Source of the DNA: Cylindrotheca closterium
Lineage: Eukaryota; Bacillariophyta; Bacillariophyceae; Bacillariales; Bacillariaceae
Length of the DNA stretch: 26,417 bases
Assembly: GCA_933822405.4 (NCBI GenBank)
Contig: CAKOGP040001535.1
Span: 1-26,417 of the forward strand
Reading direction: 5' to 3'
Shown: positions 18,628 to 26,083 of the stretch, in pieces
Layout: the number at the start of each line of letters is the position of its first letter
How positions within the stretch are numbered: the stretch's first letter is position 1
Program-made: the position numbers and the translations under genes
The notes under the pieces: generated by a model
The model's database searches: none
The model's input: only the letters and a program-made list of their open reading frames with translations
What the model was told of the DNA's origin: nothing

Positions 18628-18903
18628 GTTATCTGAAACTGAAAACACATGCATCACATCATAACCCTGTGGGAACAATTTCAAACAATGTGTGGGTCCA
18701 AACCAAACTTCAATATGTTGTTACATTGTGGGAGCAATTTCAAATCAATGCAGATGCTGGTTCACAAGGGGCAGATGCAAAGCTCGCAGCAGCAGCCAGC
18801 ATGATGCAACCAAAAAGAAGGAAGGTTGCAAATGACATGGAATTTGGCAATGGAAATGAGAATGATGATCATGGAGTAGCTAGACAACAATGGATCCCAT
18901 TTC

Positions 18904-18908
<5 letters not shown>
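18621..18908 (+). CDS. Hypothetical protein, part 1
   Basis: A 95-residue frame of balanced composition. It includes VTLWEQFQINADAGSQGADA and MMQPKRRKVANDMEFG; PKRRKV resembles a monopartite nuclear localisation signal. It ends in a TGA created where it runs into the GAT repeat. The following frame (18890-19327) continues in protein-like text, so the two may be one gene shifted by repeat-length change or joined by an unseen intron. There is no recognised domain and no TE signature. Confidence 0.35.

Positions 18909-18951
<43 letters not shown>
18904..18951. repeat. (GAT)16 microsatellite
   Basis: Sixteen perfect GAT units. Depending on frame it encodes poly-Asp, poly-Met or repeated stop-containing text. 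Both hypothetical frames of this locus meet here, so changes in unit number would not alter the frame but flanking indels would. Confidence 0.95.
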
Positions 18952-18952
<1 letters not shown>

Positions 18953-19327
18953 GCTATGCATGATAAGCCAAGTAAAGAGCAGCGCAATGATGAAAACACT
19001 ACAGAAAGAAGCAATGATGAATCTGGACACAAAAGTAATTTTCTAGATATTCCTTTATTCAAACTCCTGTGTCTACAACAGGCCAAGCTTGAATCACCGC
19101 AGAGCCCATTTGATGTTCTGGCAAATACCTTATTGAAGCCTCACTGGTATCAGTTGTTCTACTGTGAAACTGAAGAGAGCAAGGCTTACAAAGATATTGG
19201 AACATTCCACAAGTTGCTTGGGTTGAGCCAAAAGGAGTGCTTGGACGTTCTTGTTGCTTCAGCACTTGTAATACCAAACATGCACTGTCAAATGAAAGCA
19301 AAGAAAGCAATATTTGAAAGAATTTGA
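18953..19327 (+). CDS. Hypothetical protein, part 2
   Basis: The open frame starts at 18890 and passes through the repeat as poly-Met, which is unlikely to be real. The convincing part begins after the repeat: KPSKEQRNDENTTERSNDES is polar and probably disordered, followed by a globular stretch with LDIPLFKLLCLQQAKLESPQ, FDVLANTLLKPHWYQLFY, GTFHKLLGLSQKECLDVLVA and a C-terminus KKAIFERI. It looks like a real helical domain, but I do not recognise the family. It may be a host gene exon; no TE motif is visible. Confidence 0.4.
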   Translation, partial: AMHDKPSKEQRNDENTTERSNDESGHKSNFLDIPLFKLLCLQQAKLESPQSPFDVLANTLLKPHWYQLFYCETEESKAYKDIGTFHKLLGLSQKECLDVLVASALVIPNMHCQMKAKKAIFERI

Positions 19328-19600
19328 GGTGTCATGGAAGGTGGCTGTTGGCGGTACTCGATTTTTCATTTTGAGAAATGGAGAACTGGAGGATTCTTTG
19401 GACTTAAATATTCCATGGATCTGATCCATGATCAATCATGGAATACAGGTTCCCGTATGACTAATAGGACTGTACAATTGGACGGTTTGGAAGTACGGTA
19501 GCGCAGACAGACCAGCTTCTAGAATATTCTGGGAAGTTTGTAAAGCTTTATTTTATATTTTATCCCTGTTGACACTCTGTGTTGAATCGATACAGAGGTG
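19328..19600. other. No gene seen
   Basis: No convincing frame. It contains an imperfect hairpin, with 9-base arms tattccatg (19409-19417) and catggaata (19437-19445). Nothing else is identifiable. Confidence 0.5.
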
Positions 19601-19601
19601 A

Positions 19602-19979
19602 AAGAGCAATGCAAATCCTATTGGGATCTGTGTTCTTGCACACATCTGGAAGGTCGAGAGAACTGTTGGAAATGTTAGAGACAAAATCTCTGGCATCGAA
19701 CGAGCCTTCAAGGGTGCACGAGACTTCATGTACACTGAGACTGGCGTTCGGTGGAGCAAAGCTGATTTGCCATTAGTGACTCACCAGTCACAAACGCCAA
19801 TCACATTTATTACAATTACATGTCCCATGGCATATTGGTTGGAATGTATTGGTCGGAGTATGACTGGTACTTGTGGACGTATTAGCTTACGACAACGAGA
19901 ATCTTTAGAACAAGGAGAAAGCGAATTTTCAGAATACAGTGCAATTGCAAAGAGTTTTGCAATCCTCATTGTTTTCTGA
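19602..19979 (+). pseudogene. Possible decayed DNA-binding protein fragment
   Basis: A stop-free frame reads LAHIWKVERTVGNVRDKISG, then IERAFKGARDFMYTETGVRW. The pattern of IERAF..ARDF...TG resembles the helical region of Myb/SANT-like DNA-binding proteins common in protists and plants, often next to DNA transposons. The later half (ITFITITCPM onward) looks out of phase; another frame gives NHIYYNYMSHGILVGMYW. The assignment is tentative. Confidence 0.25.
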
Positions 19980-20117
19980 AAATTCTAAAAGACTAAAGTG
20001 ATTTACAGCACACCTGCGGTGCGGATCAATCTGTTCTATTAATTAGACAGGACAGTCACTTCATAGGTGCTGTCAATCGGCATTTCTGGCATTGCCTCAA
20101 CGTTTTCAGAAAACAAG

Positions 20118-21578
20118 ATGCCAACTGAAAGCGACGACCAAGGCGAGTCGCCTCCAGACCCTGCCCACAGCGGGTCCGACCAAATCCGACCAAGGAGCAG
20201 GAATCGGCGAGGCAAGCAAAAGAACAACACCAACTTTGGAGCTGCATCCAAGCCCCCTTCAACTGTGGAACCAGAGCTCAAGGGATATTACTATGAGCTC
20301 CCAAACGTGGATCCAACAGTGCCCCCATTCCTCCAAGTCGTGAAGGCCCACATTGCTTACTTTGTGTCAAACCAAAAGGATGCTTCCGATTGCCTGATGG
20401 TAGGAGAATCAACTTCAATCGCCAAAGACCCATTCTCTCTGCCTCCTTTGGTTGCACCAAACCTTCCGGATTGGGACAACAGACAGGAAGAACATGATTA
20501 CTTAAAGAAGGACAAAAAGTATGAGGCTGAGAAGTCTGTGCGCAAGGCAAATGAAGCAGCTCTTTGCGCAATGTTGAAACGCCACTGCTCCGCAGCATTC
20601 CTGAGCGCTGCTGAGAGCCATCCAAAGTGGAGCACGGTCATCGCGAACAACAGCTCAATGGACATGCTCAAGGTCTTCCAGATCGTGGCGGCCACGGGCG
20701 GATCCACCAACGTTGATCCAACCATGATGGGTGTCGAAGCTCAAAGGAAGGCTTACACCTGCAAGCAGAAGGAAAACCAGACCAATGCAGAATACCTCCA
20801 AGTCTTCATGCAGCTTTCCAATACGGCCAGATTCTGCGACTGCCCCATGGGAGCCTCCCTATCCAGGCTCATCCAAGAGACCGGCAAGTCAGACCCAACA
20901 CTGGCTGAACTGAGAGCGGTAGAAGAGAAGATTGTGGAGAAGGAGATGGCAATGGCTTTTCTCCTCGGAGCCGACAGAAAGCGGTATGGGAGCCTTATTG
21001 CCCAGGCCAACAATGCAAGACTGTTCAGCGGAAGCGACACGTTTCCCACCACCATGTCAGGAGCTATCGAATTGCTCAACAACAGCAGGCCACTTGTTAC
21101 CTCGTATCATTCAAGCATCCGCAGCTCGGAAATCGGTGCGTCATTCCTTGCCGACGGCCAACCATCCACTGAGAGCGGGTCGGGCGGTCGCGGCGGCGGT
21201 TCCAACGGAAGAAGCGGCGGCGGTCGGAACGGCGGACGCGGAAGCAGCGGGCGCGGTAGTCGCGGGCAAGATTTTGAGCGACGTCCGAATAGAAACCACG
21301 AACAACACAAAACTCACATCACTGACACATCCAACAATAACAATAACGATGAAGTTGATGAGTATTCGGCCACTGAGGAACCTAGCGATTCAATCAACCC
21401 AGTCAATACTGACTCCATGGCAGTTGATGAAGACGTTTCCACCACTGAGCACCTCTTCCTCCATTCCAACAACAAGTCGTACGTGAAACTCATTCTGAAG
21501 CGACACCCCCAATCCGGCCTACCGGTAACATGGATGGTTCTGGACACTGGGTCTACAGCAAACATCTTTTGCAATTGA
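20118..21578 (+). CDS. gag: Gag with protease active site (second copia lineage)
   Basis: The first ATG of the frame is at 20118 (acaagATGcc); earlier in-frame codons have none. It encodes about 486 residues. The N-terminus is acidic/basic and disordered. The helical Gag core spans roughly residues 70-330 (WDNRQEEHDYLKKDKKYEAE, KQKENQTNAEYLQVFMQL). A Gly/Arg/Ser tract follows near residues 350-395 (GGRGGGSNGRSGGGRNGGRG), a probable RNA-binding element replacing a zinc knuckle. At the end, VLDTGSTANIFCN is the aspartic protease active site. A TGA at 21576 interrupts protease. Unlike in the inner copia, the Gly/Arg tract is C-terminal. Confidence 0.85.
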   Translation: MPTESDDQGESPPDPAHSGSDQIRPRSRNRRGKQKNNTNFGAASKPPSTVEPELKGYYYELPNVDPTVPPFLQVVKAHIAYFVSNQKDASDCLMVGESTSIAKDPFSLPPLVAPNLPDWDNRQEEHDYLKKDKKYEAEKSVRKANEAALCAMLKRHCSAAFLSAAESHPKWSTVIANNSSMDMLKVFQIVAATGGSTNVDPTMMGVEAQRKAYTCKQKENQTNAEYLQVFMQLSNTARFCDCPMGASLSRLIQETGKSDPTLAELRAVEEKIVEKEMAMAFLLGADRKRYGSLIAQANNARLFSGSDTFPTTMSGAIELLNNSRPLVTSYHSSIRSSEIGASFLADGQPSTESGSGGRGGGSNGRSGGGRNGGRGSSGRGSRGQDFERRPNRNHEQHKTHITDTSNNNNNDEVDEYSATEEPSDSINPVNTDSMAVDEDVSTTEHLFLHSNNKSYVKLILKRHPQSGLPVTWMVLDTGSTANIFCN

Positions 21579-21913
21579 TCACTACTACAACACATTCACA
21601 AGGTCAAACATAAACTGAATGTCTGATGCAATGCAGGAGTAGTACAATTAACATGAAGGGATATTTTGGGGATTATCCGGATCCGGTATGGTTCAACCCC
21701 GATGGGATTGCCAACATCCTATCATTCCATGATGTCAACAAGCACTACCATGTTGTGTATGACAACAGGGGAGCAGACCAATTTGTGGTGGACTTTGGCG
21801 GCACCAAGAAAGTCGAATTCCTCCCAACCGACAAGGGATTGTATCACATTAACCTCAATGACTACTGCAAGACTTCATGGACGTTCCTGGAAACCGTGAA
21901 AGGGCAAAAATGA
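21579..21913 (+). pseudogene. Protease remainder and pre-integrase region (second copia lineage)
   Basis: After the stop, two frames give the expected continuation: HIHKVKHKLNV and CNAGVVQLT, then (21626 frame) MKGYFGDYPDPVWFNPDGIA, NILSFHDVNKHYHVVYDN and PTDKGLYHINL. This is the protease body and the start of the pre-integrase region. It ends with TGA at 21911 after TVKGQK, and similarity to copia stops there. A small indel near 21576-21640 explains the change of frame. Confidence 0.75.
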
Positions 21914-21914
21914 C

Positions 21915-22860
21915 AGCCATGTAAGGACCGAGGTGGGACCTGTTGAAATTGCTCTCTTGGAGACCATTCATTGGAAACTCCTTGATAGAAGCAGTTCGAC
22001 ACGTCCGATCGGACACATGGACAAATGTCCGTTTGGTCCGTTAATCAAAGATTACCCGGCGCCGCCTCCACTCCTGGGCTTGAATCGCATGATGTAGTCT
22101 TTGTCTGTAGAGATCGCGCATGTATGCTACCATGAAAAACTGTGGCAAAAGCCTGATGCTACATACGAGAAGCGAGTAGGTTTGGCACAGTAGCGAGGTA
22201 CTAAGTTAGTGACTGGTTTGCACCGAGGTCGAATCATAGGATTCGAAAGGGACAATCGATAGGATTGACAGGCAAACCCGGACCAAATGGGGTACCGAGC
22301 TATGGTGCAAATGAGAGAGAGGGTGGTGAGGGCGGGAAAAGCAAAAAAGCTGACGGTCTTGACCGAGCAGCTAAGCTCCTTCTATCGTCTCCATCATCCC
22401 ACAAGCTCCCATTGCGAACAATGTCTTCTCCAAATCTTCCGCCCTCTTCGTCGACACTCTTCGCTCCGTCCACCAACCGTGTACTTCACTGAAGCGACGC
22501 GCCGCAATCGACACGACGGAGATTGAGACTAAGGAAGAGCTAGAAACGCCCATACGTCTCCCGTCTTGCCGATCAATTATTCGGGGGATTCCTATGAGTC
22601 GGTTTTGCAGGGAATCTGAAAACATGGAATTGTGGGCTTGGACTAACAAACGTCTGAGCGCCACAAAAATCCCAGACTGAATCCTGCGGGAGTTCTGTAC
22701 ATGGGTTTTTGTACCGGCCTTTCTGGATTGCAAACATCCAGTAAAGGTTTGGGAAATTTGAGTTTTCGCGCAAGGTTTTTGCTTTGCGCATTCCATGTAG
22801 ATAACAAGTCTTTTAGAATAGTTATTTCCTGTAGAGATGATTATTTCCTATTAGGCGGAT
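21915..22860. other. Unassigned 0.95-kb segment inside copia
   Basis: It separates the protease/pre-integrase region from the integrase. I see no TE domain on either strand. The longest frame is on the minus strand (22796-22371, 141 residues, with IQSGIFVALRRLLVQAHNSM) and has no recognised motif. A TGTTG start occurs at 21940, but no matching end or flanking duplication is evident. It could be a solo LTR, a non-autonomous element or filler. Confidence 0.5.
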
Positions 22861-23115
22861 CGGAGATCGCTATGGTCAGTGCCTCTGCATGACGACTTGA
22901 TGGGTCGCATATTGGCACGGCTGGTTGGCAATGATGGCTTTATGGGCCACAAAGTTGTCAATCGGTTTGGACGACGACAAGCCTGTCGCTTGTCTGATGT
23001 CCGCCAGAACCGAAATCCAACTGGACCGATTCCAGACCATATCCAGCAACTCTATTCAGATGTCACATTGGCAATTGACATGTTATTTGTAAATGGTCAG
23101 CATTTCCAGACACCT
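22861..23115 (+). pseudogene. Copia integrase, zinc region remnant and first catalytic Asp
   Basis: The text RSLWSVPLHDDLMGRILARL to GHKVVNRFGRRQACRLSDV corresponds in position to the degenerate end of the zinc region. It is followed by NPTGPIPDHIQQLYSDVTLA and IDMLFVNGQHF. The Asp in AIDMLF is the first catalytic residue. A frameshift near 23115 moves the domain to the next frame. Confidence 0.7.
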
Positions 23116-23780
23116 GAAGTTCGGTACTGTGGAGCGCCTCACCAACAGACGCATCAAGACCATCACCAACAGCATGCGCAAAGTATTTGAACTGTACTCC
23201 TGACACAACTTCAAGGACCCAGAGTTTGAGCCTCTAAAACAACAATTCCCCAACATCCAGGTCGACTGCTGTGGTGCAGATGAGCACGTGCCGGAAGTAG
23301 AGTGCTTTATCGGCACTATCAAGGACAGGGTGCGCAGCACATATAACATGCTGCCATTTCGACGAATTCCCAAACTGATGCTAGAACACATGATTCGAAA
23401 TGCAGTGTTCTGGCTCAACGCTTTCCCAGCATTGGATGGGGTTTCTGACACGCTTTCGCCTAAATACATTGTAACCGGAAGAAATGTAAAAATGAAACTC
23501 CATGTCCGCACCGAATTTGGCGCATACGTCCAAACTCATGAGGAACATTCCAATGATATGCGTGCACGCACGCTGGGCGCCATATGCCTTGGGCCCACCG
23601 GTGCAGCACAAGGCTCACACTATTTCATGAGCATTGCAACCGGCAAGCGCATCACAAGGCAACACTGGACACCACTACCCATGCCTACTGATGTCATTGG
23701 AGCCGTCAGCAACAGTGGACTACAACAGGGCATGCCCACTACACTGACATTTGCAGACCGGAATGGAATGGAGCTTATCG
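23116..23780 (+). pseudogene. Copia integrase core and tail (second lineage)
   Basis: The frame reads VERLTNRRIKTITNSMRKVF, a TGA at 23201 (SRHNF-type Arg codon turned to stop), FKDPEFEPLKQQFPN with the second catalytic Asp kept but a few residues before it missing, then HVPEVECFIGTIKDRVRSTY with the catalytic Glu. It continues WLNAFPALDGVSDTLSPKYI and the post-integrase module TGKRITRQHWTPLPMPTDVI. The open frame runs to 23890, but the copia text ends near NGMELIV at about 23780, where gypsy-derived DNA begins. Confidence 0.8.
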
Positions 23781-23931
23781 TCACAAGGTGTCCTTACATC
23801 CACTTGATCCTCCATTCAACTTCAGAGGTGGTTCTTGACGCAATGGGCGATGCAAGTATATCATCCATTAGACTTGACAAAACGGCATAAGCCGTCCAAT
23901 GTTGATCCTTTCACGGATCGCATCTGTGTGC
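23780..23931. repeat. 152-bp direct repeat, left copy
   Basis: It matches 24669-24820 at a constant offset of 889 bases with only a dozen or so differences, from gtcacaagg to tgtgtgc. On the minus strand it encodes the very end of a gypsy integrase (RERINIGRLMPF) and downstream sequence. Confidence 0.9.
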
Positions 23932-23942
23932 AATTCTGTAAT

Positions 23943-24008
23943 CAAATTCTTTTCGCTTTGCGTTCAAATTCTTTTCGCTTTGCGTTCAAATTCTTTTTGC
24001 TTTGCGTT
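23943..24008. repeat. 22-bp tandem repeat, three copies
   Basis: Three head-to-tail copies of caaattcttttcgctttgcg plus tt; the third differs by one base (c to t). It lies just after the left 152-bp repeat and is absent after the right one. Confidence 0.93.
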
Positions 24009-24021
24009 CTGTCTCCTCAAG

Positions 24022-24267
24022 TTTTCATTGATCTTGTACTGTCTCTTTTGCCTTATTTGGACTCTTCCCTTCAGACGGCTTCTCCATTCGCGGAAGCTGA
24101 GAGAAGCAGTCGGCAATCGCATCATCAAAGAATAATACCTTCTCATGCTTGTAATGGCCGAGTTGACCATCAAAAATCTCGTCTGTATTCTTCAACGCTT
24201 GAGCCAAAAGTTTGCGCTGATCTTCAGTTAGATGTTGTCGAAGGAACTGACATACTGCATCATTGGA
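24022..24267 (-). pseudogene. Gypsy Pol: RT entry fused to RNase H end
   Basis: Reading down from 24267: DAVCQFLRQHLTEDQRKLLA, QALKNTDEIFDGQLGHYKHE, then directly FFDDAIADCFSQLPRMEKP. The first part is the segment that precedes RT in Ty3/gypsy Pol (the LFDGxLG motif). The second is the IAD..S.LPR end of RNase H. The whole RT palm and most of RNase H are missing between them, so this is a deletion fusion at about 24135. It ends at a TAA near 24022. Confidence 0.65.
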
Positions 24268-24304
24268 TTAGTGACTTCCCTGGCCTTGTATGCCAGCGTG
24301 TCCA

Positions 24305-24415
24305 CATGACGTCATAATCGGACGCGACCTTCTACACAAAATGGGCTTGGATATCCAATTTTCAAACGGACAAGTCAAATGGATAGACAAGTTCATTCCA
24401 ATGAAAGCTTCCTAA
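24305..24415 (+). pseudogene. Gypsy protease C-terminus
   Basis: The plus-strand text HDVIIGRDLLHKMGLDIQF, then NGQVKWIDKFIPMKAS and TAA, is the conserved end of a Ty3/gypsy retropepsin (IIGRD(L/I)L followed by G(I/L)DI.F). The active-site part is missing. It lies on the opposite strand from the RT and integrase pieces, and starts within about 40 bases of the RT piece. Confidence 0.7.
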
Positions 24416-24668
24416 CCCATTTCTGGAACCTGATTTGTCTTCGTTTCTTTCAGCATTCGAACAGTGAACCAGCCTAGAAGAAGAGATAGGAATGGGTCAC
24501 AACATAAGTTATAGAGTCTCTCAGAGAGCCACAGAAAGGAGTGACGTAAGAGTTAGTCCTAAAGCTATGTCTGTACCTCCAAAGGGTCTAATCTAGTTCA
24601 AGGTCACTCCAAGGTCATTACACTCTTCCCTTCTATGATCAGAGCCAGTCGATTGATCATACACTAAA
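24416..24668. other. Unassigned DNA between protease piece and right repeat
   Basis: On the minus strand an open stretch continues out of the right repeat (LVYDQSTGSDHRREECNDLG) and stops near 24590. The rest shows no motif. It may be the 3' end of gypsy pol and the start of its LTR. Confidence 0.4.
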
Positions 24669-24820
24669 GTCACAAGGCGTCCTTGCATCCACTTGATCCT
24701 CCATTCAACTTCAGAGGTGGTTCTTGACGCAATGGGCGATGCAAGTATATCGTCCATTAGACTCGACGGAATGGCACAAGCCGTCTGATGTTGATCCTCT
24801 CACGGATTGCATTTGTGTGC
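24669..24820. repeat. 152-bp direct repeat, right copy
   Basis: Partner of 23780-23931. On the minus strand this copy is continuous with a longer integrase C-terminus (up to 24909), so it is the more complete of the two. Confidence 0.9.
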
Positions 24821-24911
24821 TGAATTTCCACTGTACCATTAGTGTAAACATTTGTAATAGAATACGGACCTCTGTATTTCGGATCCAACTTTCTTCCAAC
24901 CACAGTTCCCT
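24757..24911 (-). pseudogene. Gypsy integrase C-terminus
   Basis: The minus-strand text GTVVGRKLDPKYRGPYSI, then TNGTVEIQHTNAIRERINIR and RLVPFRRV ending in a stop, matches the end of Ty3/gypsy integrases, where KLDPK(Y/F).GPY and a terminal (R)INIRR(L) are typical. The catalytic core is absent. The longer open frame upstream (to 25449) is a shadow of the copia NTGV repeat and RT. Confidence 0.75.
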
Positions 24912-25178
24912 GATGAAAACACAGGAGTGAATGCCAGAAACACAGGAGTGGACGCCAGAAATACAGGAGTGGGCAGGGGAAACACAGGAGTGGACGCCAG
25001 AAATACAGGAGTGGGCAGGGGAAACACAGGAGTGGACGCCAGAAATACAGGAGTGGGCAGCATAAGCACACAAATGGACCACCAAGATGACAGTTCCACA
25101 ACCAGTGATGACAGTGACTACAGTTCGGAAGATGATGACGCCCGAGAGCAAGCTGCCGCGGACCACACAACTGGATGA
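24912..25178 (+). pseudogene. Copia linker with NTGV repeats and acidic tract
   Basis: The frame DENTGVNARNTGV continues through the repeat to SISTQMDHQDDSSTTSDDSD and a Ser/Asp-rich acidic run, then stops at 25176. RT continues in the frame open from 25087, so a shift occurs near 25165. The acidic tract corresponds in position to the acidic linkers of the other copia copies. The repeat may be a flexible spacer; its function is unknown. Confidence 0.7.
24918..25061 (+). repeat. NTGV heptad repeat (seven 21-bp units)
   Basis: Coding tandem repeats: NTGVNAR, NTGVDAR, NTGVGRG, NTGVDAR, NTGVGRG, NTGVDAR, NTGVGS. The last five units form a 42-bp higher-order repeat (DAR/GRG alternating) that is almost perfect at DNA level. 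It lies in the copia integrase-RT linker. It is not a CRISPR array: there are no unique spacers and it is in frame. Confidence 0.9.
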
Positions 25179-26083
25179 ATCGATCAAAGAGATCCAACAA
25201 GAGGTGCAACAGGAAGTACAAGAACTTCAGAACTTGACCCAAAATCGGAACCAACAACAAATCAATGATGACATGGATAGAGCGTATGGTGAAAGAGGAC
25301 ATGGAAGGAACCTTCGTCCCAGAAAATACCCAACAACTCATGGAGATCACCAGGTCCTCATCCAGGTCCCGCACAGGGACGAGCCTGTACCGGAATACAC
25401 AGAGATGGTAACCTTGTTCCATCATGAAGTGGCTTTTCTTACAGAGCAAATGTCAGCAAAGAAAGGATTGAAAGTGTTTGGAGAATCAGGAGCAGAGGCC
25501 ATTGTAGCGGAGATGCATCAGATACACTACAGGAATGTGTTATCGCCCAAGTACAGGAGCCAACTGACACCAGAACAAAGGAGGAACGCCTTGAGATACC
25601 TAATGTTCCTGAAGGAAAAGACATGTGGAAAGGTCAAGGCCCGCGGATGCGCCGACGGGCGCCGCCAATGTCTCTACAAAACAAAGGAAGAGACATCCGC
25701 ACCGACAGTACGCACCGAGTCCTTCGTGATCACCTGCGCAATTGATGCCAAAGAAGGCCGCAAGGTCATGACAATTGGCATTCCTGGAGCATTCATGCAG
25801 GCTGATACAGACGAGGTTATCCACGTCAAGTTCAAAGGGGAGATAGCCGAACTACTAACAAAAGTTGACCCAGCCCTATACACCAAATACGTTGCATATG
25901 AAGGAAAGAAGCCGGTCATATATGCACAGCTGAACAAGAACCTCTACGGGACCTTGCAAGGAGCATTGTGCTGGTGGAAGAACCTTTCTGGGTTCCTGGT
26001 GGACGAATTGGAGTACGAGGCCAACCCGTATGACAGCTGCGTTGTCAACAAGATGATAAATGGAAAGCAAATCCCAATCGGTC
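25165..26083 (+). pseudogene. Copia reverse transcriptase, N-terminal half (second lineage)
   Basis: The open frame starts at the ATG at 25087, but RT-phase text begins near 25165. Numbering from 25087: a Gln/Glu-rich helix at 30-60; NLRPRKY at 75-81; LTPEQRRNALRYLMFLKEK at 160-178; KARGCADGR at 184-192; CAIDAKEGR at 217-225; then TIGIPGAFMQAD at 229-240. The motif A Asp that normally stands before IPGAF is Gly231, so catalysis would be lost. LYGTLQGAL and NPYDSCVVNKMINGKQ follow. It is cut at about 26083, just before the VDD catalytic pair. GC content and codon choice differ from the AT-rich copia at 5297. Confidence 0.82.

Larger units (their letters stand above)
23780..24911 (-). mobile_element. 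Scrambled Ty3/gypsy fragment inserted in copia
   Basis: Copia Pol text stops at about 23780 and resumes at about 24912 (DENTGV). Between them are pieces of a gypsy element: integrase C-terminus (minus), RT N-terminal region fused to the RNase H end (minus) and a protease C-terminus on the plus strand. Two 152-bp direct repeats bound the segment. The mixed orientation means an inversion took place in addition to internal deletions. It cannot encode a working element. Confidence 0.75.
20040..26083 (+). mobile_element. Second copia lineage, interrupted copy
   Basis: In order it contains gag, protease, integrase, an NTGV-repeat linker and RT, which is again the copia order. Its proteins are clearly different from the 5297-11566 family. 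It is interrupted by an unassigned segment (about 21915-22860) and by gypsy debris (23780-24911), and it is cut at 26083 within RT by LINE sequence. No LTR pair can be identified because the 3' end is missing; the left boundary at about 20040 is a guess. Confidence 0.8.

Noticed and set aside
18890..18952. Poly-methionine start of a protein
   Set aside because: Produced by reading the (GAT)16 repeat in one frame; not credible as an N-terminus.
19409..19445. Hairpin with 9-base arms as a terminator or small RNA
   Set aside because: Short arms with a 19-base loop in AT-rich DNA; chance is a sufficient explanation.
21940..22860. Solo LTR beginning TGTTG at 21940
   Set aside because: No matching CA-type end, no second copy in the window and no flanking duplication.
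24918..25061. Regular repeats that could suggest a CRISPR array
   Set aside because: Units are contiguous 21-bp codon repeats in frame with copia Pol, with no unique spacers, in a eukaryotic retrotransposon.
24757..25449. Long minus-strand frame (230 residues) with Cys/Leu/His-rich repeats
   Set aside because: Only its last 50 or so residues are real (gypsy integrase end). The rest is the antisense reading of the NTGV repeat and copia RT.
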